From positions 19,877,126-19,941,125 of the forward strand of contig NW_019211455.1 in NCBI RefSeq assembly GCF_002443255.2: 64,000 nucleotides of DNA, given 5' to 3'. The stretch is from Varroa destructor. Lineage: Eukaryota > Arthropoda > Arachnida > Mesostigmata > Varroidae. This document shows, piece after piece, positions 38,481 through 49,614 of this stretch (within the stretch, counting starts at the first letter, position 1; each line of letters starts with the position of its first letter). The notes beneath the pieces are model-generated. The model saw nothing but the letters and a program-made list of their open reading frames with translations, did not search any database and was not told where the DNA came from. Made by a program: the position numbers and the translations under genes.

Positions 38481-39560
38481 TGAACTTGTCAAATGATTAG
38501 CGCTTTCTTGGCAAATCATCAATAGCAGGGAAACGGATCGATTTATTGCTTATGTACATTATATATTAACATTACGATGAAAATCATGCAATAAATATCA
38601 TGTTAACACAGTAAATAGCTGAGATGTCATCTATTCCGAGCTGAAAAAAGGCCCAAATGGACGCGCGGAGCGTTGATGGCAGCATCTGGATGTAGCAGGT
38701 TAGTAGATTTTACTAAATCGGAATAATTTTATTTTCATTCTTCCTAATCAAGATAATGTATCCTCGAACACTATTTTAACAAATCCATGCCTATAATTAT
38801 TGAAATTGCTTAGAAGCACTTAAAACCCCGACAAAGCTAGCTGACACGGTGCGGGTTCAGTGGGGTACAAACATGTCCTGAGCCATGTTTTTGACTCAGT
38901 TGAATCTCAGAGAAATTCATCAAAATACCCAGATTTACGTGCTTTGGAACGCTTTGGCTTTGGAAGCCTTGAAAGCTTGGCTATAGCTTGAAAACGGGCA
39001 TCGATGACGGCAGCAGTTGAAGTAGTTTTTATATAAAGTTTGATTCAAGCTAAAAACAGTGGTGTTATGTAATGCCTTCGTGTAACACGGTGTCCACTGC
39101 TGTGAGCCATACATACAGTGGAGGCCGAAACGCCAGTGTCATTTCATCAACCTAACCCTTCAGGTCCATTACGATACCTGTAAAATCTCGCTTGAGCACA
39201 ATCACCTATGCCGCCTGATCAGCTGTCGCCACCAATGCAGAAGCTGTCAGCTCAGAAGGCGCAGCTGGAAAAATCCACGCATTCAATCCAAATGTTATAC
39301 CAAACACATTAAAGTTATATAGGCTTTACAGCTGATGCTTCTTGTTCCCCGTCGTGTGCACCTGGGCAGCTTGGCAATCGCATACTAGCATTTCTCATCT
39401 GATGCAACGTCCTGATATAATGAAGAGCAAAGTTCAGCCATTAACATACTGAGTACACGAGGATCCACTCCTTCCTAGATTATCCTTGGTCATTGGCGCT
39501 CTATGGTACTTTGCTGTTTGTTTCGCCGTTGTTATTATTGTTACCGCAGGCTTGATGTCT

Positions 39561-39959
39561 TCAAGAAATAAATATAGCTCGAGTATGAGGCTTGTTCGTG
39601 CCGTACGCCGCGCATACATTGGACGAGCAGAAAACATGCAGCGTCAGTCGTTGCCGATAAACGGAATCATCCGTTGTGTTGTCGTTAGCTAAGCGTATTT
39701 GTAATTTCAGTTTGCCACGCCCGGAGCCGCGTTTGGTCCACACGTCGATCCTTAAGGTTTCTTCAGTAACGCTTGAAACGTGACACAGCTTACCGTTATA
39801 TGAATGTTCGTAAGTCAGCCTGCGGTAGCGCGTGATCAAGCTGAAGGTCGAGCTGGGAAAAGGTGCAGTCTCAGCGATTACTTCTAGCAGTCCTTGAACG
39901 ATGTCGGAGCACGGGGGGTCAGTGACAGGAACAATGGGACAAGCTTCGAACGCTAACAA
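39561..39959 (-). CDS. candidate exon with internal consensus donor
   Basis: Open for 132 codons, beginning near LLAFEACPIVPVTDPPCSD. A good donor AACG|GTAAGC lies inside at 39793, which would define an exon of about 56 codons ending RRLTYEHSYN. The start could be at CATTAG or GTTAG near 39960. If unspliced, the frame continues through ...LKLQIRLANDNTTDD. No start ATG and no family recognised. Confidence 0.25.
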   Translation of the reverse strand: MLAFEACPIVPVTDPPCSDIVQGLLEVIAETAPFPSSTFSLITRYRRLTYEHSYNGKLCHVSSVTEETLRIDVWTKRGSGRGKLKLQIRLANDNTTDDSVYRQRLTLHVFCSSNVCAAYGTNKPHTRAIFIS

Positions 39960-39999
39960 CCTAATGCACCACCGGTACGGCCTGCATCTTTACCTCTAT

Positions 40000-42900
40000 T
40001 TATTTATAGTTTTTAGAACGAGAATAGACGGGCGTGTCCACTTATAAGCTGCTTTTTCATTTTCGATAATAGCCTGTGGGAGGAGGTAAGGGCGGTCCGT
40101 TCGTTCTTTTCCCACCCCCGGAAGTGCCCACTTCTATGCTGCACTGCGGAACACACCAGACATATATAACCACCTGGCTTGATTATTACCGTCACCACTC
40201 GAGAAACGCCACCGCAGCTGCGTCTTTACTCAGTAAGAAATTTGCTCGTAGATGATCGTTAGCATCGGTGCCTGTTTGTCTACTGATGATTGAGCGCTGC
40301 TTATCAGTATATAGATGTGAAATAATTTATATAATACGCTCGGGTTAATCAGTTGTCTCTTTTTGAGTGTTGTTCTGTTATAGCTGTTCGTACATTACTA
40401 ATCGATCGAGCAGAAAAATGGGCTATTTATCTACTATATGTGCTCTCATTATCACTACTCGGCGACAGCATCAGATTCTATGGAAGTTCAGAACTGTGTT
40501 GTGACCAGCGTTATTATGCAGTAATCAGCTTCTGTATCTGAGGTACGTCGCAAAACGACGGCGTTAACGATGCTGGCGTATGGCCGAAAGCCGTTGAGTA
40601 GACGTGATCGTCAAACAATGCGTTGAGCAACCGATCGACTGCACGAACCCATTTTTCCATCATTGGGCTATCTTGACCCATTGGTTACTTATCAACCCAC
40701 CTGCTGTTAAGCGTTCCTTGAATACGACATATGCTACCTGCCTTCCGGAAAACCATACTCTTTTGCTTATTCTTTCCCGCCGCTTGCACGCGGAAGGGTT
40801 TGATGAAAGGTTAATAATCTGTACCTATGGCCCAAACAATCAGAGTCAAACGTTTCTTGGGGAAAAGCCATGCTTGCCATTAGGTAAGCGTAATAATCCG
40901 AAGTGTGCCTGTTATTACGAATCACAGAAATGTATTAAGTTAAATGAAGACAATACCTAACTCCTGAAGACTGTGACATAAAGTGTTCAATGGGCAACTA
41001 TATACCGTCTTCACCGATAGTGTCTAGCTGGTGAAAACCTTTTTTCCTTCCAAACGATGATCTGTTAGGCTGCGCATTTTGCTGGTCGAAATTTTCGGGT
41101 CTTTTCTTTCGTGTGTCGTATCCTATATGCCGTCATAGTACAGAGCAAATTATAATGTACGGAACACTAAAGGAACTTAAGTATAGTAGTCTTGGATTAC
41201 AAAGGGCTTTACTAGCCAAAGGTATTAGGTTGACAAGTTGCCAGGAAAACAAGCGGAGATCCACTGTTCTTTAATTAGTATCATCCGGTATCAGTTATCG
41301 ATGTGTCTAACGCGGACTGTCCTAATATTAATTACTGTTTACAATACATCACGTTACGTTCCTCTTCATGTCTTAGCGCTGGCTATTGTATCGGTGGCAT
41401 GCTGAAACGGTATGGCACGCAGTTTTCGTGTTGAAACGGCACCCTTTACGCACATATCTAGAATGTCTTGACCCTTTCGCGACGCTAGGCAATTGAACGG
41501 TTAGCAATCGTCGTGTGTTGTCGCTGTTATTCAACATCGGCGGCATCATCACGTCGGGGTGATCATCGGGTCGGCCCGGTAGCGGATCGTGACCGTCCGT
41601 CGGTCTGGCAATCCCACACTGGTCCCCCAGCAATGCCGCAGTCCGAATCAGGCAGATACCGAGTTACCACGATCACACAACATTTGCACTATTTCATACG
41701 CACGAATTTCGGATTTTTACCTGGTTCGTCGTAACCTACCAGTCGAAGGCGTGTTTTTCAGTCGGCCCTCCAACTACTAGATTGACTCCAGTGGGCCGGC
41801 GATCGGCTCGCTCCGCCAGACTTAACTGAAATTTAATTTACTCGATGCCAATGTTTAATCGGCGGTTTTTAAAAGCTAACAGATGATTCCAACTGATTCT
41901 TCCGACGAGCATCGCCAACGTCAGACGTTGTGGCGGGAACGGCAATCGGACGACCGCCCTGCTGCTCGACGCCTAGAAGAGATCAATGCTTAGCGATAAA
42001 TCATATGTAGACTCGCAGTAACGACAATAAATACAGAAATCTATCGACTTAAGCTATCAGCGCTCTGAAGCTTAATCTTTGCGTCTTGACTATTCTCATT
42101 TTTCGGACCCTTTAGGACTCCGAATTTCAAGCGCATTTGCAGAATACGCCTGCCGGAAGTAATGGCGTACAGGCAGTGGTGTCTATAGGGCATTTGTTCT
42201 TGTACAGACTAGTGTTTTTCTAACAGATACTATCGGGCTGTTCGTTGAAAATATTTGTTAAAACACAGGCGAAATCCGTGTCCAGTCCAGATAGGAAGCT
42301 TGCTATTACATTGAGCGCTGTTATTATACTCCCGTTATTTCCGACGTATCTTACCATGTTTCCTTCTACGATGTATGTGTCGATACGCGTGGGGTTCCGC
42401 ATCAAACAAAATTCTAGGAAAGTGCGGTTAGTTACGAATTAAATATGGTAGATCCAAGTGAACGAGGCCCGCTTAGGTCCTGATTGAAAGAAATTTACAG
42501 TTTGGCATTTTGTTCTGAGATGACTGTAACGTGAAAGCAAAGAGCTGTTCTCAGGGAAAGCTTGATCGCCCGGTATGACACTAAATTGTTTGCATTGTCA
42601 CGGTCTAGTAAGCGTGAACATGGATGGTCTGCAACATGTTTCGACAAGTTGTTGGAGGTGTTTTGAACTAACGAAGTAGGTTCGCTAAAGGCAGCCCTCA
42701 CGAACACGGACAGAAACTCGTCACGTTTTAATGTTCATTTTGTTAATAGTGATCCAAGCTGCAGGTTGAATTCATATGTAGGGATATTCATTGATTTATA
42801 TTTAACTGAATAAACGTATGGAAACCGTTATTGTAACAAAGCTCATACTCACTTGGTTTAAAATCAGCTAATTTTTAGTTATGGGTGCCAAATATTTTGG

Positions 42901-43005
42901 GAAAGTTACATAAACGGTTGCTGGATTGGTGTGATACATATTTCCTTAAAACAGTCTCACTAGAATTAACGCAGAATTGTCTTTTCATGTCACCCTGATA
43001 TTTCG
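40000..43005. other. stretch with two unpaired plus-strand exon-like signals
   Basis: A strong acceptor (TTGAGTGTTGTTCTGTTATAG at 40383) and a GAG|GTACGT donor at 40543 bracket a 159-nt segment, but its only long frame stops at the donor. A CATTAG|GTAAGC donor at 40884 follows an open frame from 40604. The rest is featureless. Confidence 0.35.
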
Positions 43006-43030
43006 ATATATATATATATATATATATATA
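43006..43030. repeat. (TA)n microsatellite
   Basis: About twelve TA units. Confidence 0.9.
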
Positions 43031-43119
43031 CGCACATTGTGTAATTGAATAAATGTAAGTTAGCCGATGATATTTTAACTAATTTATTTGATCACAAGTG
43101 GCCTATAGCGTATGTCGAT

Positions 43120-43170
43120 GTCGAAGGGATTGAACCCGAGATTCCTACTGGTCCATCCAAGTCACCGCAT
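43120..43170 (-). repeat. tRNA-like sequence next to a TA microsatellite
   Basis: The minus strand carries TGACTTGGATGG (43164-43153) and an exact box B, GGTTCAATCCC (43136-43126), directly after a (TA)n tract. The pieces are too close for a complete tRNA, so a truncated SINE is likely. Confidence 0.4.
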
Positions 43171-43173
43171 TTG

Positions 43174-43199
43174 TATATATATATATATATATGTATATA
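43174..43199. repeat. (TA)n microsatellite beside a tRNA-like relic
   Basis: TATATA tract with one TG interruption, adjacent to the tRNA-like sequence at 43120-43170. Confidence 0.9.
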
Positions 43200-43681
43200 G
43201 TTGTAAGCCTTTATTATTAATATGAACGTCAGTGGGCACGATCGTTTGTTGCGACACAAGCTCATGTCATCGCCAGAGACAAACCTGCGTGTTATGGCCA
43301 GAATCGAGACATATTCTATTGCCGATATATTTAGGCTACTACAGACACTGTCGGAGGTAGCAGACCAATAAATAGCTTCAACTATAACACCCTTGTCCTG
43401 TAGGCCCTTCCATGACAGCTCCGTCAATCCTTCTCCGTTGTATTTTGTTATCATACGTTCGTCTTGTCCTATGCCGACGTGGCACAAAGAGTTTAACTTG
43501 TAACCGCTTGAGTAGATGTGATCGCTTTTGACGATTTGACCTGCGCTGCGCCAGCTGGTCCTCAGATCAATAACAATAATTCGTTTTTGGCGGCACATAT
43601 ACTTTAATGGTAGTCATTTTCGAAGCAGCGATCAGAGAGAGTCGTGCCCACCTCTTGCGACACAAAATGGCCACTCGCAAG

Positions 43682-44020
43682 TTAGTCGGTGCATGGTTCA
43701 TTCGAAGCACCAAAAGAACTAAGATTGTGGGTGTCGCACCGCACTAAATTGTCGTAAATCTCAAAGCTAACAAAAAACATATCGGATAGGTGATAAAAGT
43801 AATTCCTCTTAGAAAGTTCAGAGCGTGTAATTTCGCAGCGATTTTCAGCGATCATTGTCGGCACACTCTCATTCCACAGATCATTTTCCCCCATCTGACC
43901 ATGCATTGATAGATCCAGCATCAGGCGGGAGCTATAACGAATTGGAATCTTCTTAAAGTTTACCAAAAAACACGGCGCGAACGCTTCTCTAACCTGTATT
44001 TCCTGTGGCACAGTAGTCAA
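43682..44020 (-). CDS. candidate exon, unrecognised protein
   Basis: Open from a TACAG|GTTAGAG acceptor-like site near 43992 through a TAA at 43682. It reads VREAFAPCFLVNFKKIPIRY and continues with LMLDLSMHGQ and a C-terminal half with four Cys in all. The next minus segment (43598 downwards) is also open, and a junction TTTTG|GT to GCGCAG|GT would keep phase, although its donor is poor. It could be an exon pair or a decayed gene. Confidence 0.25.
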   Translation of the reverse strand: MTTVPQEIQVREAFAPCFLVNFKKIPIRYSSRLMLDLSMHGQMGENDLWNESVPTMIAENRCEITRSELSKRNYFYHLSDMFFVSFEIYDNLVRCDTHNLSSFGASNEPCTD

Positions 44021-44298
44021 TAGTAGTAGCGGAGTCTGTGGAACTCTTGAAAAGTCTCACCATAAAAACCCCCCAAAAAAAAACCGTCAATTGGACCCGA
44101 TGCATTTTAGGTAGCCGACAAGCGACTACAGTCTGTCAAATCGTAAGTTAAACATCACTTAAGATAGATACTTTGAAAAATCACTTGTTATTATTACTGT
44201 TAACAATAACAACATTATGCGATCGAAGGAGTGTGTTTTCAAAACTAACCGTGAGTATTGCTTGAACAAAAATATTTTTCCCCTCCTTGGTTTTCTAG

Positions 44299-44333
44299 TA
44301 AGACGTGGAGAAAACAGCCCATTTATGTCAAAG
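44299..44333 (+). CDS. candidate 35-nt micro-exon
   Basis: A strong acceptor (TTTTTCCCCTCCTTGGTTTTCTAG) ends at 44298 and a donor AAAG|GTAAAG follows 35 nt later. In the frame open across it the exon reads RRGENSPFMSK. Both splice signals are good, but no flanking exon is assigned. Confidence 0.25.
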
Positions 44334-44996
44334 GTAAAGCGTCCACTAACGGAATGGACCTAACTTTAACTCGGATCAGGGCGATGGCGAAGACTACGCC
44401 GCGGAAACAGCTTTCTCAACCCTGGGTTTTAGCCTTGTATCTCTGGCTTGAGGGAATTATGGGCCACTCAATGAGTGCTAGCCGTGTCTACCTGTCTTAT
44501 TGTCCGCGCTGCTTCGTTCCTTCTATTTCTGCCTGCCGCATTTGCTGCGACCGGCCGCTGCTCACTTCCCGCCGATTTGTTCCATAGTCCCTTGCGTCGC
44601 GTCTGTGCATCGACTCGGATGTGTTGGATCGTGAGCGCCGTCGTGAGGGCGGCATGGTAAATCGTGAGCGGTAAACGAAAACCCGCTTCTTCGGAGTATG
44701 GCTGTTGTGGTAACGGCGCCGCTGCATCAACGTAGGCCACTCCGAATGGGCTGATCATTCAGCGATGGCAACTGCCACGAGCCATGCGTTGACGCTTCTA
44801 GCAGCGAGACGGCCCTACTCGAAAAAGCTGGTTTGTCTTTCAAATTGGCTAACTAGGTAACAGACGCTGATGGTGTCGCGATCCTCATAAATGTTCGCCG
44901 CGTCAAAGCAGACGCTGTATATGCAAACGATATAAATTTGCGCAGAGACATACGCACACAGGCTCTTATATGGGCCCGCAAAGTGTATTTTCAAAA

Positions 44997-45119
44997 ATGA
45001 TAATAATAGTTATTGCTATTATTATCTTGATTATGATGACTCGTGGCGTCCCGTTGAATGACGTTTCGTGGCGTGGCGGTTCTCAGATATGCGGCGTCAG
45101 GCTCTTCCGCGATGACGAG
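44997..45119 (+). CDS. candidate first exon with signal-peptide-like start
   Basis: From the ATG at 44997 the frame reads 41 codons: an Ile-rich hydrophobic leader (MIIIVIAIIILIMM), then TRGVPLNDVSWRGGSQICGV and RLFRDDE, ending GAG|GTAACA in phase 0. The leader is encoded by an ATT/ATA-rich run and may be an accident of composition. No second exon is identified, and a peptide-hormone reading is not supported. Confidence 0.18.
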
Positions 45120-45798
45120 GTAACATAATTAAACTGTTTGGTAACGATTAGCCTGGTGGTACATGGACGGTTAACAGAGCTCATCTGCGCATAGAGGAGG
45201 TTAAGATGAAAAAAAAAAAGTAAATAGGATGATTTTTCGGTAACTGTTAACTTATGCTATGTATTATTTCTCCGTCACCAGCTTAAGGCCGAGGATCGTC
45301 CGAGTGTCTGTAATGGTACCCTTAGATGGGGCCTGCAAAGTGACTAGAATCACAAAAACATGCCTTCCCTGATTAGCAGCAAAAATAACCATGTTGCTTC
45401 TTTACTCTCGAATTTGCAAAGCCGTAACTTTATATTTCCGTGCCACTGCTCAGATTTACGACAGGTATAAACCAACATTTTACAATATGGGCCGCTTGTA
45501 GATCAGGCAATTGATTTTATCTAAAATAGGTGCCGTTTTTTTTATTTTTTACGGAGCTAAAGTGATGGGTATTTAATAGTAAATATGAGTAAAAAACCGA
45601 GAAACGACATTTACAGTTACATTTAGTGGTGCTGCAGTGTTGCTGCTCAACGTGCTTGTTTTAGGACGATAAATACAGGTTTGGTACAAGTTAAATACAT
45701 AGTCAATCGATAATGAAAAACGTAAAGGCTTTCGGGCTCAGAGCTTGGTGATATAACGTAATTCGCAGATTTCCCGTTTTTTCTTTTTTAAATAAAAT

Positions 45799-45813
45799 AC
45801 ACACACACACACA
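45799..45813. repeat. (AC)7 microsatellite
   Basis: Uninterrupted AC dinucleotides after AATAAAAT. Confidence 0.85.
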
Positions 45814-47413
45814 GGACGAAGTCTTACGTGACATATATTTTAGCTCAATTCACGTTTATTTGAAATGTCGCCACTGCGTAGGTACAATTATGTCGATCGG
45901 TGCTTGAATGATTGCCAGATCAACATCATTTTCGGGGGCAGCAAGTCAGAATTTTTCTTGCTAACACCCCCAACGACGTTACGCACTGTCGACGTTTTTT
46001 ATATGTAATCCTTACTTGGGTCGAAATTTAACTTGAACGTATCCAATCATCAGTTGACTTCTCCAGGATATTAGCCGACAATCTATATTTATTCCTGTGT
46101 TTTGCTCATCGCCCTGTGATCATCGGTATTATCATCATAATCATCAACACGGCCGTGAAGATGTAGGAGGAATATGGCGAAAATCCCAGCTGACGACGAA
46201 GTCTGATGGGCAGCGTCTTAGTATGCCGCTACAAGATGCATAGGAATTGAATAGAATTATCATGGTTCGACTTCAAGCTTGTTGGACTAGATGCACAGAT
46301 AACTGCGATTGACTCGATCAAGCATGCTGGCTAACATCGTCGATTACCCATTTCTTTTGCTTCAACCTTTGCTCCAACCTGCCTACGTGCAGGGTTTTTC
46401 TCTTTGCCGTTCGGCTGTTGCCGTTGCTAGTTCTCGTACTCGTAATGGGGTTTCGTTGTGCTCTTACTATCCTTGATGCTGATGCTGTGTTTTGAGGCGA
46501 CCCTGTGGGCGGTCAAATTGAGCCCCCATCAACAGCGACATGATGCATTTGACCCTAACAGAGCTAAATCGAAGGTTTAGTTTGTAAAGTGGACTGGCGT
46601 CCGCGACCTGCGACCCGCCTCATATCGGGTAGAGCCGTTACACAGCTAACCTTTCATACAAACGCTCGCATACATACATTCGCTTGAAAATAAGCGCTTG
46701 ATTCACAGCAGACACATGAGTACGCTGTGAGATACACGTTTTCGATGGCATATTTTTTCAATAGTCGCAGTAATTTTCCCCTCGTTTTATAATGTGCATC
46801 CACCTTTATACGGCATGGCGTCATTGTGAGTTCTATAAGGTTTCGGATTTTTACTGGCTGTGTCGTTCTCTGGGTGGCAGGTTACACGGGCTCGCAGGCT
46901 TTTCCTCATCTTCTGTTTCTTGACTGAAGCAAGCCCACAATCGGATATTACAGGAGTGCATGTATCTGAACGCACCTTTGAATCCAAATAGCCACGATAG
47001 ATAAGTGCGGGCCGTTTTACTATTAGTAGTGGTACTAAAATCTGTCTGTATGCATCTAAATACATGTGCGCGGATGATTCAACGGGCATCGCTATGCCAC
47101 TTAGTTGTGCGTAATGGCTTGGCTATGTAGTTACGGCCTTCTGGCATGGCCTTTTGGTCGACCTGGTCAGACCTCGTCAGGTATCGGCATCTTTGGCGTC
47201 TCGGATACGAGGCGGCAAGCAGACCAACAGTCAAAGAAAGCTTCACAGGGACCAGCCAACTGGAGGCCAGTACGAACCGTACAACAACGAGGTTGGCCGG
47301 CCAAGTTAAGCGGTTGGTCGAGATTAGGCTGCAGCTCAGATACAGGTCGCAGGCCGCCTGCTAAGCACAGGCAACACCGCAGACGACAGCCAGCGCCTGC
47401 TCTTGCTGCTGTA

Positions 47414-47436
47414 GCCGCCGCCGCCGCCGCCGCCGC
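47414..47436. repeat. (GCC)n microsatellite
   Basis: Seven GCC units in a GC-rich block. They produce poly-Ala in one frame on each strand. Confidence 0.9.
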
Positions 47437-49566
47437 TTTTACTGATGTCAGCTCCAGCTCCTCCCACTGGTCACGCCGAAGGCTGTTTCGTGTGTAAGCT
47501 GCCAAGTACATCTACACATTGGGCCTTAGCTCTCTTCCTACTTTACAAAACGACCAGACAACAACGAGATCACACTGGAGTAAGCAGCAAAAGAAATCAT
47601 CCAGCAGTAGCTACCATTCAGGGTGTTCTTTTTTCTTTAACCAGAGATCTATGAACGTCAACTATAATCGACAAACTGGATCATGGACCATGCAAGGCTC
47701 GCTCAATATGAGTTCAATGTGTGTTTGTACGCGTACATCGACACAATATCGGTTTACTAGACGTAGAAAACGTCGAATGAACTTGTAGGGTAAAACTAGA
47801 AAATCCCTTGATTTTCCGTGACCATATATAGTAACTCAATTAGTTATAGAGTTAACCATATTGTCGATTCTGCTTGTCCGGTTATGATAAACTTTCAGCG
47901 AAATGTAGCGCTCACCCAGTTGTTTGACACTGTCCAAAAGTAATGATTTGTTGAGCAATTTCCTAACACCCCGTACAACCTTTGATCTTTAGCCTAGGCA
48001 AAATAACACTACAGCTGTTTCATATACGCATCGTTGCTTCTCCCATGAGTTGGAGGAGGATGTGGAGCAAACAGGATTTTATAACATCCTGGTTCGACAC
48101 CCATCAGTCCTGCCGTTTATATTCGTACATACGTCCTGTGTTTTAGTAGACGGCACTCTATCTATCCAGTCTTTGCATCACCGTGAGCTGCTAGCGTGCG
48201 GCGTCTCCTCAATGTTCGTCACTGTTAGTGAATTATCTCACCGAAACTACCATTGCTTCATGGACGTAATGACAAAAAAGGCAATTCACGTAACGACAAT
48301 TTTATTAAATAGGTATCTCATAGAAGAGCTCCGTTTGATATAAGTATGGTTGTATGCGAGATGACCTTTGAGGTATCTATATACTTGCTCAGGGGCAATA
48401 CAATGGCTGTGAAGACGTTTTTATATCAAGAGCATGCACTATTCAGAGAGTTTATAAGTGGCCAGAACCTATGGTTAAGGGCGGTGGATGTAGCCGATAT
48501 AAATTAGTGAAACAAATTAACGTACCACCATGGTGTCAAGGGTATGTCTTATTCTATGCGAACTTAACAATAGAACAGGCGAAGTTAGAGGTTGTAAGGT
48601 TAGAGATAAGATAAAGAAACAATGTTTACGTATAATCATACCCATGTTCTAGTATGACTTGGCCATGCTTGAATTTGTTTACGAAGGATAAATCAAATCT
48701 GTACCGTCTTTGTTGCTGAAGAAAATTTAATGATTGGATACTCCGCTACGACGGGCGACACCGAACCTAAGATCTCAATGTTCATATTTGAATGGATAAG
48801 CTTTTTTCTTAATAAGTTAGATAAGTTAGAAGAACTATTGAATTAGCCTATAGGGAAGCCCCCCTCAACGGTCCGTATAAACATATGCGAAACTTAATCA
48901 ACTTTGAATTTCTGTCTGATACTACTAGTTTGAACCACGTGTTCTATGCAAAACGATAATCATTAAAGCTAGTTTCAACGTCTGTGAAAATATTAAAAAA
49001 GTTACAGTTAAGATTTCATGTATCTGAAACCTTTACTACGTATCGAAAGTGTGTCTTTATGAACGATAATGCGGAAGAAGGTTCTTCGCCCTGATACTGG
49101 ACGATAATTGTACTGATTACTAATGAGCTCTAATTCGGGCAGATAGTTGGTACTGTTTTTGCCATCGGCCTATGGTTCTGTCCTACTTTATTACCATCGC
49201 GCTTGACTGCACACCAAGCAGCTCAGCTATTAAGCCACGCAATACCTGTTTCAAGGCTCCGAAGTGTTTAATGCCAATGAGAACGTATTCTGCATATAAC
49301 TACACTTTTCCATTCAACAAGGTTTAATAGTTAGAATGTTACACACCTTCAATTTTTTTTCATCGACACCTCTCAGCGTTCGAATCCGAAGCGCTTATAT
49401 ATTTTATTCCAGATAAACAAAATGAAGTACGTACCATCTATTTTAACATGAAATTGCCAGTAATCGTGATCAATTCTACTACGAACAACGTCAACTACTC
49501 GAGGCTGTGTTTCTAACCTCTAGCAAGGACATGTATGTATTCTACTGTTTAGCCTGAATCACCATT

Positions 49567-49614
49567 CACGCAGTGGCTAATACAGAGCACGTTGTGGATT
49601 CTGGGTTTGATCTC
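49567..49614 (+). repeat. weak tRNA-like sequence
   Basis: CGCAGTGGCTAAT followed 24 nt later by GGGTTTGATCTC resembles boxes A and B with several mismatches. This is reported only because it repeats the pattern of the better examples at 31 and 43 kb. Confidence 0.2.

Larger units (their letters stand above)
43092..43598 (-). pseudogene. long open segment running into a repeat, possible exon or decayed gene
   Basis: The frame is open for 168 codons. The first about 120 residues (…RTSWRSAGQIVKSDHIYSSG…) look protein-like. The last third is not credible as coding: it reads through a (TA)n microsatellite, giving a YIHIYIYIYK stretch, and then through a tRNA-like repeat at 43120-43170. A real exon would therefore end before about 43200. 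With the segment at 43682-44020 it may form two exons or a broken gene. Confidence 0.25.

Noticed and set aside
40384..40542. Exon between a strong acceptor and a GTACGT donor
   Set aside because: The only long frame ends in TGA at the donor itself, so it cannot be an internal coding exon; it could only be terminal or untranslated.
44997..45119. Insulin/relaxin B-chain reading of ICGVRLF
   Set aside because: Only Cys-Gly and a Leu fit the spacing, the next hydrophobic position is acidic, and no A-chain-like exon was found downstream.
47105..47511. Poly-Ala containing frames on both strands
   Set aside because: They arise from the (GCC)n repeat and a GC-rich block.
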